Source of the DNA: Methylotenera sp.
GTDB lineage: Bacteria; Pseudomonadota; Gammaproteobacteria; Burkholderiales; Methylophilaceae
Assembly (NCBI GenBank): GCA_014378845.1
Contig: JACMNB010000049.1
Coordinates: forward strand, 1-33,450
Direction: 5' to 3'
Length of the DNA: 33,450 nucleotides
This document shows, piece after piece, positions 1 to 7,862 of this stretch. The notes under the pieces were generated by a model that saw only the letters and a list, made by a program, of their open reading frames with translations, had not been told where the DNA came from and did no database searches. The stretch's first letter is position 1; the number at the start of each line of letters is the position of its first letter. The position numbers and the translations under genes are program-made.

Positions 1-139
1 ACGCTTTGGCTTCGCCGCCGTATTTTTTAGATAAAATTGTGGTGATCGCTGCCGTTAATGTGGTTTTACCATGATCGACGTGGCCAATCGTGCCTACATT
101 GACGTGCGGTTTGGTCCGTTCGAATTTGCCTTTTGCCAT
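1..139 (-). CDS. tuf: Elongation factor Tu, N-terminal fragment
   Basis: The first 46 codons of EF-Tu are present; the rest lies beyond the window edge. The reading starts [20 protein letters not shown] and continues through the P-loop GHVDHGKT, which binds GTP. EF-Tu delivers aminoacyl-tRNA to the ribosome. The start at 139 is preceded by an AAAGGA ribosome-binding site. Four tRNA genes lie just upstream on the same strand, the tRNA-tufB arrangement known from E. coli and many Proteobacteria, so tRNAs and tuf are probably co-transcribed. The 224 bp between the last tRNA and tuf hold no other gene. Confidence 0.97.
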   Translation of the reverse strand, partial: MAKGKFERTKPHVNVGTIGHVDHGKTTLTAAITTILSKKYGGEAKA

Positions 140-363
140 TTTAAAAATCCTTTACTTAATTTTTGAAGAATTAAAATTCTATTAACTTAATTTTAGCCTT
201 GATGCTCAAACGCATCTAAACCACTAATTTTAAAAGTTTTATTTAACTTAATAACACTCTAACTAAACTCAAACTGCTTTACTTTACGGTGAAACCGAAT
301 ATTAAACCTAATGAACAAACCCAAGCTTAAAACTAAATTACAACTGTTATTTCACTCAGTTTT

Positions 364-438
<75 letters not shown>

Positions 439-480
439 GCTTTCACAAAAAGCTTTATTTCATCCACATAAACTCAATTT

Positions 481-556
481 TGGAGCGGGCGATGAGGCTC
501 GAACTCACGACATTCAGTTTGGAAAACTGAAGCTCTACCAACTGAGCTACACCCGC
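481..556 (-). tRNA. tRNA-Gly (anticodon TCC)
   Basis: Cloverleaf on the minus strand: acceptor 5' arm GCGGGTG pairs with CGCCCGC (one G-T pair), the anticodon stem TCAGT/ACTGA carries loop TTTCCAA with anticodon TCC, and the T stem is GTGAG/CTCAT. The 3' CCA is encoded. Third member of the Thr-Tyr-Gly-Thr cluster upstream of tuf. Confidence 0.97.
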
Positions 557-602
557 TTAAATTTTACTACCATCGCCTGCAATTATATTGCTGTTCAGTT
601 AT

Positions 603-687
603 TGGTGGAGGAGGCTGGATTCGAACCAGCGTACTCAGAGAGAACGGATTTACAGTCCGTCGCCTTTAACCACTCGGCCACCCCTCC
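603..687 (-). tRNA. tRNA-Tyr (anticodon GTA)
   Basis: An 85-nt tRNA with the long variable arm expected of bacterial tRNA-Tyr (class II). The anticodon stem ACGGA/TCCGT carries loop CTGTAAA with anticodon GTA. The acceptor begins GGAGGGG and CCA is encoded at the 3' end. It sits between tRNA-Thr(TGT) and tRNA-Gly. Confidence 0.97.
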
Positions 688-829
688 TAACCGAACCCGC
701 GATTATGCTTATTTTTTGACTAGCTGTCAAACAAAATAGGCGCAAAAACAAACAATTAGCTAAATGTTAATTTAAATAATCGGGAATGTCTGATTTTGAA
801 TATAAAACTGAATGTTGATTAAGAGATTT

Positions 830-905
830 TGGTGCCGGGTATCGGAATCGAACTGATGACCTTCGCATTACAAGTGCGCTGCTCTACCAACTGAGCTAAC
901 CCGGC
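830..905 (-). tRNA. tRNA-Thr (anticodon TGT)
   Basis: Cloverleaf on the minus strand: acceptor arms GCCGGGT/ACCCGGC, anticodon stem GCGCA/TGCGA (last pair mismatched), loop CTTGTAA with anticodon TGT, encoded CCA. It is the first gene of the tRNA-tuf unit; a 142-bp spacer separates it from tRNA-Tyr, longer than the other inter-tRNA gaps. Confidence 0.97.
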
Positions 906-921
906 ATTTCTTGAAGGCGTG

Positions 922-927
922 ACTATA
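922..927 (-). promoter_or_regulatory. Candidate -10 box of the tRNA-tuf transcript
   Basis: On the minus strand TATAGT lies 16 nt upstream of the first tRNA, followed by a GC-rich discriminator (CACGCC), a feature of stringently controlled stable-RNA promoters. No good -35 hexamer is visible at 16-18 bp spacing, so this is only a candidate. Confidence 0.35.
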
Positions 928-990
928 GCAATATTATTGTTTCCCGCCTAGCCCTTTTAAGAAGTTTTTTAGAGAAATTGTTATGTTCAT

Positions 991-1443
991 CTATTTTACA
1001 ATGGTTAAGGTTGGTTTCTTTTTTTCGGCTGGCTTTGCAGTCGCTTGTTGCGGCGCTACTACAGCTTTGGCGTCTGGCGTGGCAACCACCAAAGCTGGCT
1101 TTTCTTCGTGTGGTTTAAGCGCTGCACCTGCGTCCAACTCAAAAAACATACCTTGGCCATTTTCGCGCGCAAAAACGCCTTTTACGGCGTCCATGGGCAC
1201 ATACAAATGCTGCGATACGCCGCCAAATCGTGCAGAAAATACAATCGCATCATTATCAATCAACAAATCTTTGGTGGCTGTATAGTTTAAATTCAGTACA
1301 ATTTCGCCATTTTTTACATGCGCATTAGGCACGCGACATTGTGCATTCACAGCAACCAACAAATGTGGCGTAAAGCCGCTATCCACGCACCATTCGTGAA
1401 TAGCGCGCACCATGTACGGTTTAGTGGATAATGGCTCTGTCAT
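991..1443 (-). CDS. sspB: ClpXP protease specificity-enhancing factor SspB
   Basis: SspB is an adaptor that binds ssrA-tagged proteins from stalled ribosomes and hands them to the ClpXP protease. The 150-residue protein begins STKPYMVRAIHEWCVDSG, typical of the family, and has the conserved globular core to about residue 110. A flexible Ala/Pro/Lys-rich linker follows, ending in LTIVK, which matches the C-terminal ClpX-binding (XB) tail of SspB. sspA lies 133 bp upstream on the same strand, as in E. coli, so the two are probably co-transcribed. The gene ends 85 bp before the tRNA cluster. Confidence 0.95.
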   Translation of the reverse strand: MTEPLSTKPYMVRAIHEWCVDSGFTPHLLVAVNAQCRVPNAHVKNGEIVLNLNYTATKDLLIDNDAIVFSARFGGVSQHLYVPMDAVKGVFARENGQGMFFELDAGAALKPHEEKPALVVATPDAKAVVAPQQATAKPAEKKKPTLTIVK

Positions 1444-1576
1444 ACTTTAAACCTCATTAAAAAAATTGAATAGCTAAGCAAGACAAGGCGGGCAATAAAA
1501 ATTAATGAAGCGGTAACTGTTTTAACTATACCGATTTAATTGTTTGATGCGCAGCGCCGTATTGCGACCATTCAAT

Positions 1577-2176
1577 TTATTTGCGCATTGCTTTTTCTGA
1601 AGGCGTCATTGCGTCCGCATACAGTGGCCGCGAGAACAAACGCTCTGCATATTTAAGTAATGGCGCAGCCTGATTTGGCAAATCAATACCATAATGGCCT
1701 AAGCGCCATAATAAGGGCGTTACCGCCACATCTAACATTGAATAATCATCGCCTAGCAAGTAATTTTGTTTACTGAAAATTGGCACGATTTGCGTAAGAT
1801 TATCGCGAATCGTTTTGCGCGCTTTATCGGCAATTTCTTGATTAACTGACTCAACGTCTTTGATGTGCGCAAATAAGTCTTTCTCAAAATTGTACAAAAA
1901 TAAACGGGCCCGGGCGCGCATGACTGGGTCTGCTGGCATTAACTGCGGATGCGGAAAACGCTCATCAATATATTCGTTGATAATGTTCGCTTCTGATAAC
2001 ACTAAATCGCGTTCCACCAGCACTGGCACGGCGCCGTAAGGGTTTAACACCGCTAAGTCTTCGGCTTTATTGGCCAAATCCACGTCAATTACTTCAAAAT
2101 CCATGCCTTTTTCAAACAACACAATACGGCAGCGGTGGCTAAATGGGTCAACCGACCCTGAGTATAATTTCATCAT
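1577..2176 (-). CDS. sspA: Stringent starvation protein A (SspA), GST-fold RNA polymerase-associated protein
   Basis: SspA has a glutathione-S-transferase fold but acts by binding RNA polymerase as a stationary-phase/starvation regulator. The 199-residue protein starts MMKLYSGSVDPFSHRCRIVL, typical of the family's thioredoxin-like N-terminal domain. It contains the surface motif PHP (in DERFPHPQL) that is functionally important in E. coli SspA. The C-terminal helical GST domain follows from about residue 85. It lies 41 bp downstream of petC and upstream of sspB on the same strand, an arrangement usual in Betaproteobacteria. Confidence 0.95.
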   Translation of the reverse strand: MMKLYSGSVDPFSHRCRIVLFEKGMDFEVIDVDLANKAEDLAVLNPYGAVPVLVERDLVLSEANIINEYIDERFPHPQLMPADPVMRARARLFLYNFEKDLFAHIKDVESVNQEIADKARKTIRDNLTQIVPIFSKQNYLLGDDYSMLDVAVTPLLWRLGHYGIDLPNQAAPLLKYAERLFSRPLYADAMTPSEKAMRK

Positions 2177-2217
2177 TTTAATATTTCCTTTTTTATTTCA
2201 ATAAAACCAAATTGGCT

Positions 2218-2937
2218 TTACTTAATATCTTTCCAATAAGCGTTTTTAATTTTTTTAACCAGCACCAATAATACGCCCAAAAACAATAATGCGTACCAGC
2301 CTAAATGCTGACGTTGCTGTTTGCCTGGCTCGGCCATGTAGGCCATAAAATTGGTTAAATCGGCCACATAATCATTGTATTCGCTGGGGCTTAATTTGCC
2401 TGGTTTCGCCAATTCTAACTTGTGCGTTTCGTGATTCATTACTTGCTCGCCTTGCAGCTCGTACAGCACATGCGGCATGGCGACTTTGTCGTAAACCGTG
2501 TTATTCCAACCTGTGGCAGTGGTGCTGTCACGATAAAAACCGCGCAAATAGGCATATACCCAATCAGCACCGCGCGCGCGAACTTCTACCGACAAATCGG
2601 GCGGTGCAACGCCAAACCACTTTTTGGCATCTTTTGGGCTCATCGCCACACTCATGGTGTCGCCCACTTTTTCGCCCGCAAATAATAAATTATCTTTGAT
2701 TTGCGCTTCGGTTAATCCAATATCTTTTAAGCGGTTATATCGCATGTAATTGGCGCTGTGACAATTGAGGCAATTATTGACAAATGCTTTAGCCCCGCGC
2801 TGAAGCGAGGCGTAATCAGTCGCATCAATTGGCGCGGTCACACCAATTGCGCCCTCATTGGCAAGCGCTATTAAAGGCAACAGTAATAAGCTAATTAATA
2901 AGTTTTTCATGGTTGATTTTTTTAAATTATTTTTCAT
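2218..2937 (-). CDS. petC: Cytochrome c1 of the bc1 complex
   Basis: Membrane-anchored c-type cytochrome that takes electrons from the Rieske protein and passes them to soluble cytochrome c. Visible features are a hydrophobic signal segment (about residues 12-26), the haem motif C56-L-N-C59-H60 followed by SANYMRYNRL typical of cytochrome c1, and a C-terminal transmembrane helix (about 213-230) followed by basic residues. Its start lies one base after the petB stop, so translation is probably coupled. A second ATG nine codons downstream (position 2910) gives a more conventional signal peptide; neither has a strong Shine-Dalgarno sequence at ideal spacing. Confidence 0.96.
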   Translation of the reverse strand: MKNNLKKSTMKNLLISLLLLPLIALANEGAIGVTAPIDATDYASLQRGAKAFVNNCLNCHSANYMRYNRLKDIGLTEAQIKDNLLFAGEKVGDTMSVAMSPKDAKKWFGVAPPDLSVEVRARGADWVYAYLRGFYRDSTTATGWNNTVYDKVAMPHVLYELQGEQVMNHETHKLELAKPGKLSPSEYNDYVADLTNFMAYMAEPGKQQRQHLGWYALLFLGVLLVLVKKIKNAYWKDIK

Positions 2938-2938
2938 A

Positions 2939-4234
2939 CTAGCCAGTCAGCCTTTCTGGCACCGGCTTGGTTTTGTCGGCCGAGGTAAACCAAGGCATGA
3001 GGATGAAAAATGCAAAGTAAATGACCGTAAATACGCGCGCAACCACGGTGGCGCGATCTGCACCGCCGATAACTGGCATATTAACTGCAAATTGACCCCA
3101 TACGTTTGAAGGCACCGTGCCCAAATAACCCAGCACCAAAAAGCTAATCACAAAGGCTGCCAGCCATTTTTTATACAAACCGCCGCGATAACGAATTGAT
3201 TTAACCTTGCCTTTATCTAGCCAAGGCAGCAGCGCAAACACCATCACCGATAAACCCATCGCAGCCACGCCCGGAAACTGTGAGTTCATCACGGGTGGAA
3301 CGGCGCGCAAAATAGAATAGTACGGCGTAAAGTACCAGACAGGCGCAATGTGCGCTGGGGTTTTAAGCGAATCGGCTGGCACAAAATTATTGGCTTCTAA
3401 AAAGTAGCCGCCCATTTCTGGCGCAAAGCAAATAATGGTGACAAATACGATTAAAAACACCACAACACCGACCAAATCTTTTACCGTGTAATAGGGGTGA
3501 AAAGGAATGCCATCCAACGGAATACCAGTGGCTTTATCTTTTTTGGCTTTGATTTCGATGCCATCTGGATTGTTGCTGCCTACTTCGTGTAGCGCGATTA
3601 AATGCGACATCACCAAACCTAATAATACCAGCGGCAAGGCAATCACATGGAAGGCAAAGAAGCGATTTAATGTGGCGTCCGATACCAAATAATCGCCGCG
3701 CAGCCATTCGGATAAATCTGGCCCAATGAATGGAATAGCTGAAAATAGGTTAACAATGACTTGCGCGCCCCAATAAGACATTTGGCCCCAAGGCAATAAG
3801 TAGCCAAAAAACGCTTCGCCCATTAAGCACAAGAAAATAGCCACGCCAAACAGCCAAATCAGCTCGCGCGGGTTTCGGTATGAACCATAAATGACACCGC
3901 GAAACATATGCAAATAAATCACCACAAAAAACAGTGATGCGCCTGTAGAGTGCATATAACGGATGATATTGCCGCCAAACACGTCGCGCATAATGTACTC
4001 AACCGAGGCAAAAGCTTCTGCCGCGCTGGCTTTGTAATGCATGGTTAAGAAAATACCAGTGACTATTTGCATCACCAAAATCATCAAAGCAAGTGAGCCG
4101 AAAAAATACCAAAAGTTAAAGTTTTTTGGCGCGTAATATTCGGTTAAATGGTTTTTAATATTGCTAGTTAGCGGAAAGCGCGTATCTATCCAGCCAATAA
4201 TGCCTGTCGTTTCAACGTTTTGTTTGTCAGCCAT
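2939..4234 (-). CDS. petB: Cytochrome b of the bc1 complex
   Basis: Integral membrane subunit carrying both haems b and the quinol sites. The four haem ligands are visible as H95 and H109 (helix B) and H196 and H211 (helix D). The 14-residue spacing in helix D and the following LHEVGSNNPDG match beta/gammaproteobacterial cytochrome b. The Qo-site signature reads PVWY instead of the PEWY of mitochondria, a variant I recall from related Proteobacteria. At 431 residues it is full length. It sits 4 bp downstream of petA and one base before petC, forming the petABC operon. Confidence 0.97.
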   Translation of the reverse strand: MADKQNVETTGIIGWIDTRFPLTSNIKNHLTEYYAPKNFNFWYFFGSLALMILVMQIVTGIFLTMHYKASAAEAFASVEYIMRDVFGGNIIRYMHSTGASLFFVVIYLHMFRGVIYGSYRNPRELIWLFGVAIFLCLMGEAFFGYLLPWGQMSYWGAQVIVNLFSAIPFIGPDLSEWLRGDYLVSDATLNRFFAFHVIALPLVLLGLVMSHLIALHEVGSNNPDGIEIKAKKDKATGIPLDGIPFHPYYTVKDLVGVVVFLIVFVTIICFAPEMGGYFLEANNFVPADSLKTPAHIAPVWYFTPYYSILRAVPPVMNSQFPGVAAMGLSVMVFALLPWLDKGKVKSIRYRGGLYKKWLAAFVISFLVLGYLGTVPSNVWGQFAVNMPVIGGADRATVVARVFTVIYFAFFILMPWFTSADKTKPVPERLTG

Positions 4235-4238
4235 CTTC

Positions 4239-4904
4239 TTAACCCCCTGCCTTTACTGTTGAATCGCTATCAACGCCAATTAAAACGGTGTTGTCTGCCA
4301 AATATTTGTGCGGCGGCACAACAAGGTTAATGGGTGCGGGCGACCCTTTAAATACGCGGCCCGCAAGGTCAAATTTAGAGCCGTGACACGGGCAGAAAAA
4401 GCCGCCAGCCCACGCCTCACCCATATCGCCGCCTTTTTCCAACTTGGCAGATGGTGAGCAGCCCAAATGCGTACAAATACCAACAATCACAGAAATATTT
4501 TCTTTAATCGAGCGGTGCGAGTTTTTGCAATAAGTTGGTTGTTGCGATATGACTTCGCTCATCGGGTCAGATAATTGAGTGTTATGCGTGGCTAATTCTG
4601 CCGTTTGCGCGTCGGTGCGTTTAATTATCCACACGGGTTTGCCGCGCCACTCTGCAGTCATAAAGCTGCCTTGCTCAATTTTGCTAATGTCTACTTCAAC
4701 AGGTGCGCCAGCGGCTTTTGCGCGCTCGCTCGGTAACATGCTGCCCACAAATGGCACTGCCATGGCGGCCGCACCAATTGCGCCTGTGCAGGCGGTTGCA
4801 GTAATTAAAAAGTTGCGTTTATCTTGATCAACTTTAGTAGGGGTTGAGAATGACAATTGGCTAGCTTTGTCAATGCTAGTCTTATCAAAGTTGTTGTCAG
4901 ACAT
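4239..4904 (-). CDS. petA: Ubiquinol-cytochrome c reductase Rieske iron-sulfur subunit
   Basis: Carries the 2Fe-2S cluster that oxidises ubiquinol. Both cluster-binding motifs are present, CTHLGC (C144, H146) and CPCHGS (C171, H174), with the disulfide cysteines C149 and C173. One hydrophobic anchor spans about residues 32-58. It is preceded by KRNFL, a lysine-arginine version of the twin-arginine signal that exports Rieske proteins through Tat. The N-terminus before that motif is about 28 residues, somewhat long. The start has a good AAGGA ribosome-binding site. First gene of petABC. Confidence 0.97.
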   Translation of the reverse strand: MSDNNFDKTSIDKASQLSFSTPTKVDQDKRNFLITATACTGAIGAAAMAVPFVGSMLPSERAKAAGAPVEVDISKIEQGSFMTAEWRGKPVWIIKRTDAQTAELATHNTQLSDPMSEVISQQPTYCKNSHRSIKENISVIVGICTHLGCSPSAKLEKGGDMGEAWAGGFFCPCHGSKFDLAGRVFKGSPAPINLVVPPHKYLADNTVLIGVDSDSTVKAGG

Positions 4905-4960
4905 TCATTTTCCTTGCAGTTTTGCTAAAACCAAAATAAGTTGAATTAGTAAAGGCGCGT

Positions 4961-4989
4961 ATTGTACAGATTTTATGTAAATTCACCAA
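4961..4989 (-). promoter_or_regulatory. Candidate sigma-70 promoter of petABC
   Basis: On the minus strand a -35-like TTGGTG (4984-4989) and a -10-like TACAAT (4961-4966, 5 of 6 matches) are separated by exactly 17 bp. They lie about 57 bp upstream of the petA start, between petA and the end of the Nif3-like gene. No competing signal is evident. Confidence 0.5.
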
Positions 4990-5033
4990 ATTTAATTGCA
5001 TAAGTGTCTGAAAATTAACGATTAAGTAACGAA

Positions 5034-5780
5034 TTAAACAGGGTTGTCAATATCAATAAATTCATGCTGACAATTGAATTTTTGTGCCAAATGTTCGCCC
5101 AATGCTTGTATACCGTAGCGTTCTGTTGCGTGATGCCCCGCAGCTATATAAGACATGCCTGACTCTCTTGCCACATGCACGGTTTGCTCTGAAATCTCGC
5201 CGCTGATATAAACATCGGCACCTGCCGCAAACGCTTGCTCAATATAGCCTTGTGCAGCGCCAGTGCAAATGGCGATTTTTTTAACTACTTTCGATTCATC
5301 GCCTATTACCTGCGGTGTGCGCTTTAAATTGGTTGCAATGTGTGCTACAAACGCTTGGAGCATTTGTGGCCGATTGAGTTCAGCCAACGCCATCATGTTT
5401 TTCTCGCCTGCCCAGCTTGTTAATGTTAAGCCCAATTGTTTGGCTAGCATGACGTTATTGCCAATTTGTGGGTGCATATCTAAGGGCAAATGGTAAGCAA
5501 ATAAATTAATATCATGCTGCAATAAAAACTGTATACGCTGTTTTTTAATGCCGGTGATTGGCAGGGCTTCTCCGCGCCAAAAATAGCCATGATGCACGAA
5601 AATTGCGTCAGCATTGGCTTGCCGAGCCGCTTGCAACAACGCCATGCTAGCGGTTACGCCCGTAACAATCTTTTTGATTTCTGACCTACCTTCTACTTGT
5701 AGACCGTTTGGGCAATAGTCGCTAAAACGTTCTGGCTGCAACAGCGTGTTTAAATAATTGTTAAGCACATCTATTTTCAT
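5034..5780 (-). CDS. Nif3-like dinuclear metal centre protein (YbgI / GTP cyclohydrolase I type 2 family)
   Basis: Member of the NIF3/YbgI family, which forms hexameric rings with a di-metal site. The biochemical role is not settled; several members are annotated as GTP cyclohydrolase I type 2 without firm proof. Candidate metal-ligand motifs are VHHGYFWRGE near residue 63, YHLPLDMH near residue 95 and GHHATERYG near residue 215. At 248 residues it is the short form without the extra insert domain. The start has a good AGGTGA ribosome-binding site. It is divergent from the HtrA-like protease gene, with 58 bp between the two starts, an arrangement common in Betaproteobacteria. Confidence 0.92.
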   Translation of the reverse strand: MKIDVLNNYLNTLLQPERFSDYCPNGLQVEGRSEIKKIVTGVTASMALLQAARQANADAIFVHHGYFWRGEALPITGIKKQRIQFLLQHDINLFAYHLPLDMHPQIGNNVMLAKQLGLTLTSWAGEKNMMALAELNRPQMLQAFVAHIATNLKRTPQVIGDESKVVKKIAICTGAAQGYIEQAFAAGADVYISGEISEQTVHVARESGMSYIAAGHHATERYGIQALGEHLAQKFNCQHEFIDIDNPV

Positions 5781-5785
5781 GCGTT

Positions 5786-5814
5786 TTCACCTATACTAAT
5801 GCCATGATTATAAT
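5786..5814 (+). promoter_or_regulatory. Candidate sigma-70 promoter of the HtrA-like protease gene
   Basis: TTCACC (5786-5791) and a perfect TATAAT (5809-5814) are separated by 17 bp. The predicted transcription start would leave a leader of under 20 nt before the ATG at 5839, which has no clear Shine-Dalgarno sequence. Confidence 0.5.
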
Positions 5815-5838
5815 TTAATCGCCAATAATACTCATTAT

Positions 5839-6999
5839 ATGAAACGCATTTGGTTTATTTTTGCTCAATCTGTCACCGCATGTTTGGGTGTGCTATTTGT
5901 ACTGCGCGTTTTTTATCCGCATTTGCTTGAAACTGGCAAAGAAGGCATTGTTATTAATCAGGTTGAATCTAAAGTGATGCCCAGCCAAGCTAAAGCAGGT
6001 TATAGCGGCGCGGCGCATAAGGCCATGCCGAGTGTGGTTAACATTTTTACATCCAGCAAAGTGGTTGCGCAAAATCCCAATGAACAATTCAAAGATGATC
6101 CATTATACAAACATTTTTTTGGCGATCAGCCCGATAGCAATGAGGAAGACCAGCCCGAAAGTAGCCTTGGCAGTGGCGTGATTGTAAGCGATAAAGGCTT
6201 AATTTTAACCAATAATCACGTGGTTGCAAGCGCCGATGAGATTGAGGTTGCATTGGCAGATGGCAGAAAACTCTCGGCTAAAGTGGTGGGAACCGACCCT
6301 GATACTGATTTAGCCGTGCTACAAGTTGACGCAAAAAAATTGCCTGCCATTACCTTTGCAGCCCCCGATAAATTAAGTGTTGGTGATGTGGTATTGGCAA
6401 TTGGCAACCCGTTTGGCGTGGGGCAAACAGTGACGCAAGGTATCGTCAGCGCGCTGGGGCGCAATCATTTGGGCATTAACACTTACGAAAACTTTATTCA
6501 AACTGATGCTTCTATCAACCCAGGCAACTCGGGCGGCGCGCTGATAGACGCCGAAGGCAATTTGGTTGGCGTAAACAGCGCGATTTATTCGCGCAACGGC
6601 GGCAGCATGGGCATTGGATTTGCGATACCTGCTAGCATCGCCCGCCAAGTGATGGAGCAAATAGCGCTAACTGGCAGCGTAACGCGCGGCTGGATTGGCA
6701 TTGAGGCGCAAGACATTACGCCAGAGCTTGCTGAATCGTTTAAATTGGCGCAAGCGCGCGGCTCGTTAATCGCAGGCGTGCTACGCAATAGCCCTGCTGA
6801 AGTGGCAGGCATTAAAGCTGGTGATATATTACTTGCGATTAATGATAAAGAAGTCAGCGATAGTAGCAGTATGCTGAATTTAATTGCGGTGTTAAAGCCC
6901 AACGAAAAGGCCGTGTTAAAAATTGCGCGGGCACAACAAGAAATTGAAGTTAAAGTGACGGTTGGCAAACGGCCGACACCAACAATGGCGGTTAGGTAA
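5839..6999 (+). CDS. Membrane-anchored HtrA-family serine protease (DegS/AlgW type, one PDZ domain)
   Basis: Periplasmic serine protease of the HtrA (S1C) family. The N-terminus has one hydrophobic helix (about residues 5-22) that looks like an uncleaved anchor. The trypsin-like domain carries the triad H127 (TNNHVV), D157 (DTDLAVLQ) and S231 (GNSGGAL). A single PDZ domain covers about residues 285-378. One anchor plus one PDZ matches DegS/AlgW, which start the envelope-stress cascade by cutting an anti-sigma factor, rather than DegP with two PDZ domains. No rseA/mucA-like target is in the window, so the regulatory role is inferred. Convergent with tatC. Confidence 0.93.
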   Translation: MKRIWFIFAQSVTACLGVLFVLRVFYPHLLETGKEGIVINQVESKVMPSQAKAGYSGAAHKAMPSVVNIFTSSKVVAQNPNEQFKDDPLYKHFFGDQPDSNEEDQPESSLGSGVIVSDKGLILTNNHVVASADEIEVALADGRKLSAKVVGTDPDTDLAVLQVDAKKLPAITFAAPDKLSVGDVVLAIGNPFGVGQTVTQGIVSALGRNHLGINTYENFIQTDASINPGNSGGALIDAEGNLVGVNSAIYSRNGGSMGIGFAIPASIARQVMEQIALTGSVTRGWIGIEAQDITPELAESFKLAQARGSLIAGVLRNSPAEVAGIKAGDILLAINDKEVSDSSSMLNLIAVLKPNEKAVLKIARAQQEIEVKVTVGKRPTPTMAVR

Positions 7000-7050
7000 G
7001 TTGCCTAAATTAATTTTTTGCTTGGATTAGTGGCGCTGTTGTAATGCAAT

Positions 7051-7785
7051 TTATGGCGCGTGAATGGTATTAAGCTTAGGCGTGGTAAAGCTTGCCACTA
7101 AAATACCTACCTCGTACAGCAGCCATAAGGGCACCGCCAACATAAACTGCGAAATAATATCGGGCGGCGTAAAAATGGCGCCAATAATAAACGCGCCTAC
7201 AAGCACATAACTGCGCGCTTCTTTTAATTGCGCAATCGTCACCCAGCCAAATCGCGCAATCAACACAACCGCAATTGGCACTTCAAACGCCAAGCCAAAC
7301 GCCATGAATAGCGTCATTACAAAATCGAGATACTGCGCGATATCAGTCATCACCGCCACACCCACTGGCGCACTTTTCACTATAAAGCCAAACACCACAG
7401 GAAACACCGCAAAATAGGCGAATGCCATGCCAACCATAAACAAAACAAAGCTCGACACAATAACGGGCACCATTAGTTTTTTTTCGTTGGCATAAAGGCC
7501 TGGCGCGACAAAGGCCCAAATTTGATACAGCGTATGCGGTAATGAAATGACAAACGCTGCCAGCATCGCCACTTTCATCGGCACAAAAAACGGCGTAGTG
7601 ACCGCAGTTGCAATCATTTGCGCGCCTGCAGGCAGCTTGGCCAACATGGGCGCGGCAAGCAAAGCGTAAATTTTATTGGCGAAAGGAAACAAGCAAACAA
7701 ACACCACTATAAAACCAATCACAGTTCTAATCAGCCGATTACGCAGCTCGATTAAATGAGAAATAAATGATTCAATGGGTGTCAT
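7051..7785 (-). CDS. tatC: Sec-independent protein translocase subunit TatC
   Basis: Core receptor of the twin-arginine translocation system, which exports folded proteins. The 244-residue protein has the six transmembrane helices expected of TatC and starts MTPIESFISHLIELRNRLI, containing the conserved cytoplasmic HLxELRxR motif. No Shine-Dalgarno sequence precedes the ATG at 7785. Instead the start codon is the last of a tandem series of ATGACACCC units (see 7777-7841), each ending a tiny upstream ORF in an ATGA overlap. Third gene of tatABC, 77 bp after tatB. Confidence 0.96.
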   Translation of the reverse strand: MTPIESFISHLIELRNRLIRTVIGFIVVFVCLFPFANKIYALLAAPMLAKLPAGAQMIATAVTTPFFVPMKVAMLAAFVISLPHTLYQIWAFVAPGLYANEKKLMVPVIVSSFVLFMVGMAFAYFAVFPVVFGFIVKSAPVGVAVMTDIAQYLDFVMTLFMAFGLAFEVPIAVVLIARFGWVTIAQLKEARSYVLVGAFIIGAIFTPPDIISQFMLAVPLWLLYEVGILVASFTTPKLNTIHAP

Positions 7786-7841
7786 ATACAGGGTGTCATA
7801 TACAGGGTGTCATAAACTGGGTGTCATGTGCGCGCCGTCAT
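7777..7841 (-). repeat. 14-bp tandem repeat spanning the tatC start
   Basis: Four exact copies of ATGACACCC (minus strand) begin every 14 bp, with + strand intervals 7777-7785, 7791-7799, 7805-7813 and 7819-7827. A degenerate fifth copy in phase at 7833-7841 starts ATGACGGCG. The lowest copy is the tatC start. Because 14 is not divisible by 3 and each unit begins ATGA, every upstream ATG opens a five-codon ORF whose TGA stop overlaps the next ATG, for example ATG ACA CCC TGT ATA TGA. Confidence 0.9.
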
Positions 7842-7862
7842 ATTTTAGGCATCAGCCAAAAC

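Noticed and set aside
720-740. TTGAC TAGCT GTCAA palindrome between tRNA-Thr(TGT) and tRNA-Tyr
   Set aside because: It is short, AT-rich, has no T-run on the right side and is within a transcribed tRNA spacer; nothing supports an operator or terminator.
3330-3360. PVWY instead of PEWY in cytochrome b as a possible defect of the Qo site
   Set aside because: From recollection, PVWY is a normal variant of beta/gammaproteobacterial cytochrome b, and all haem ligands are intact.
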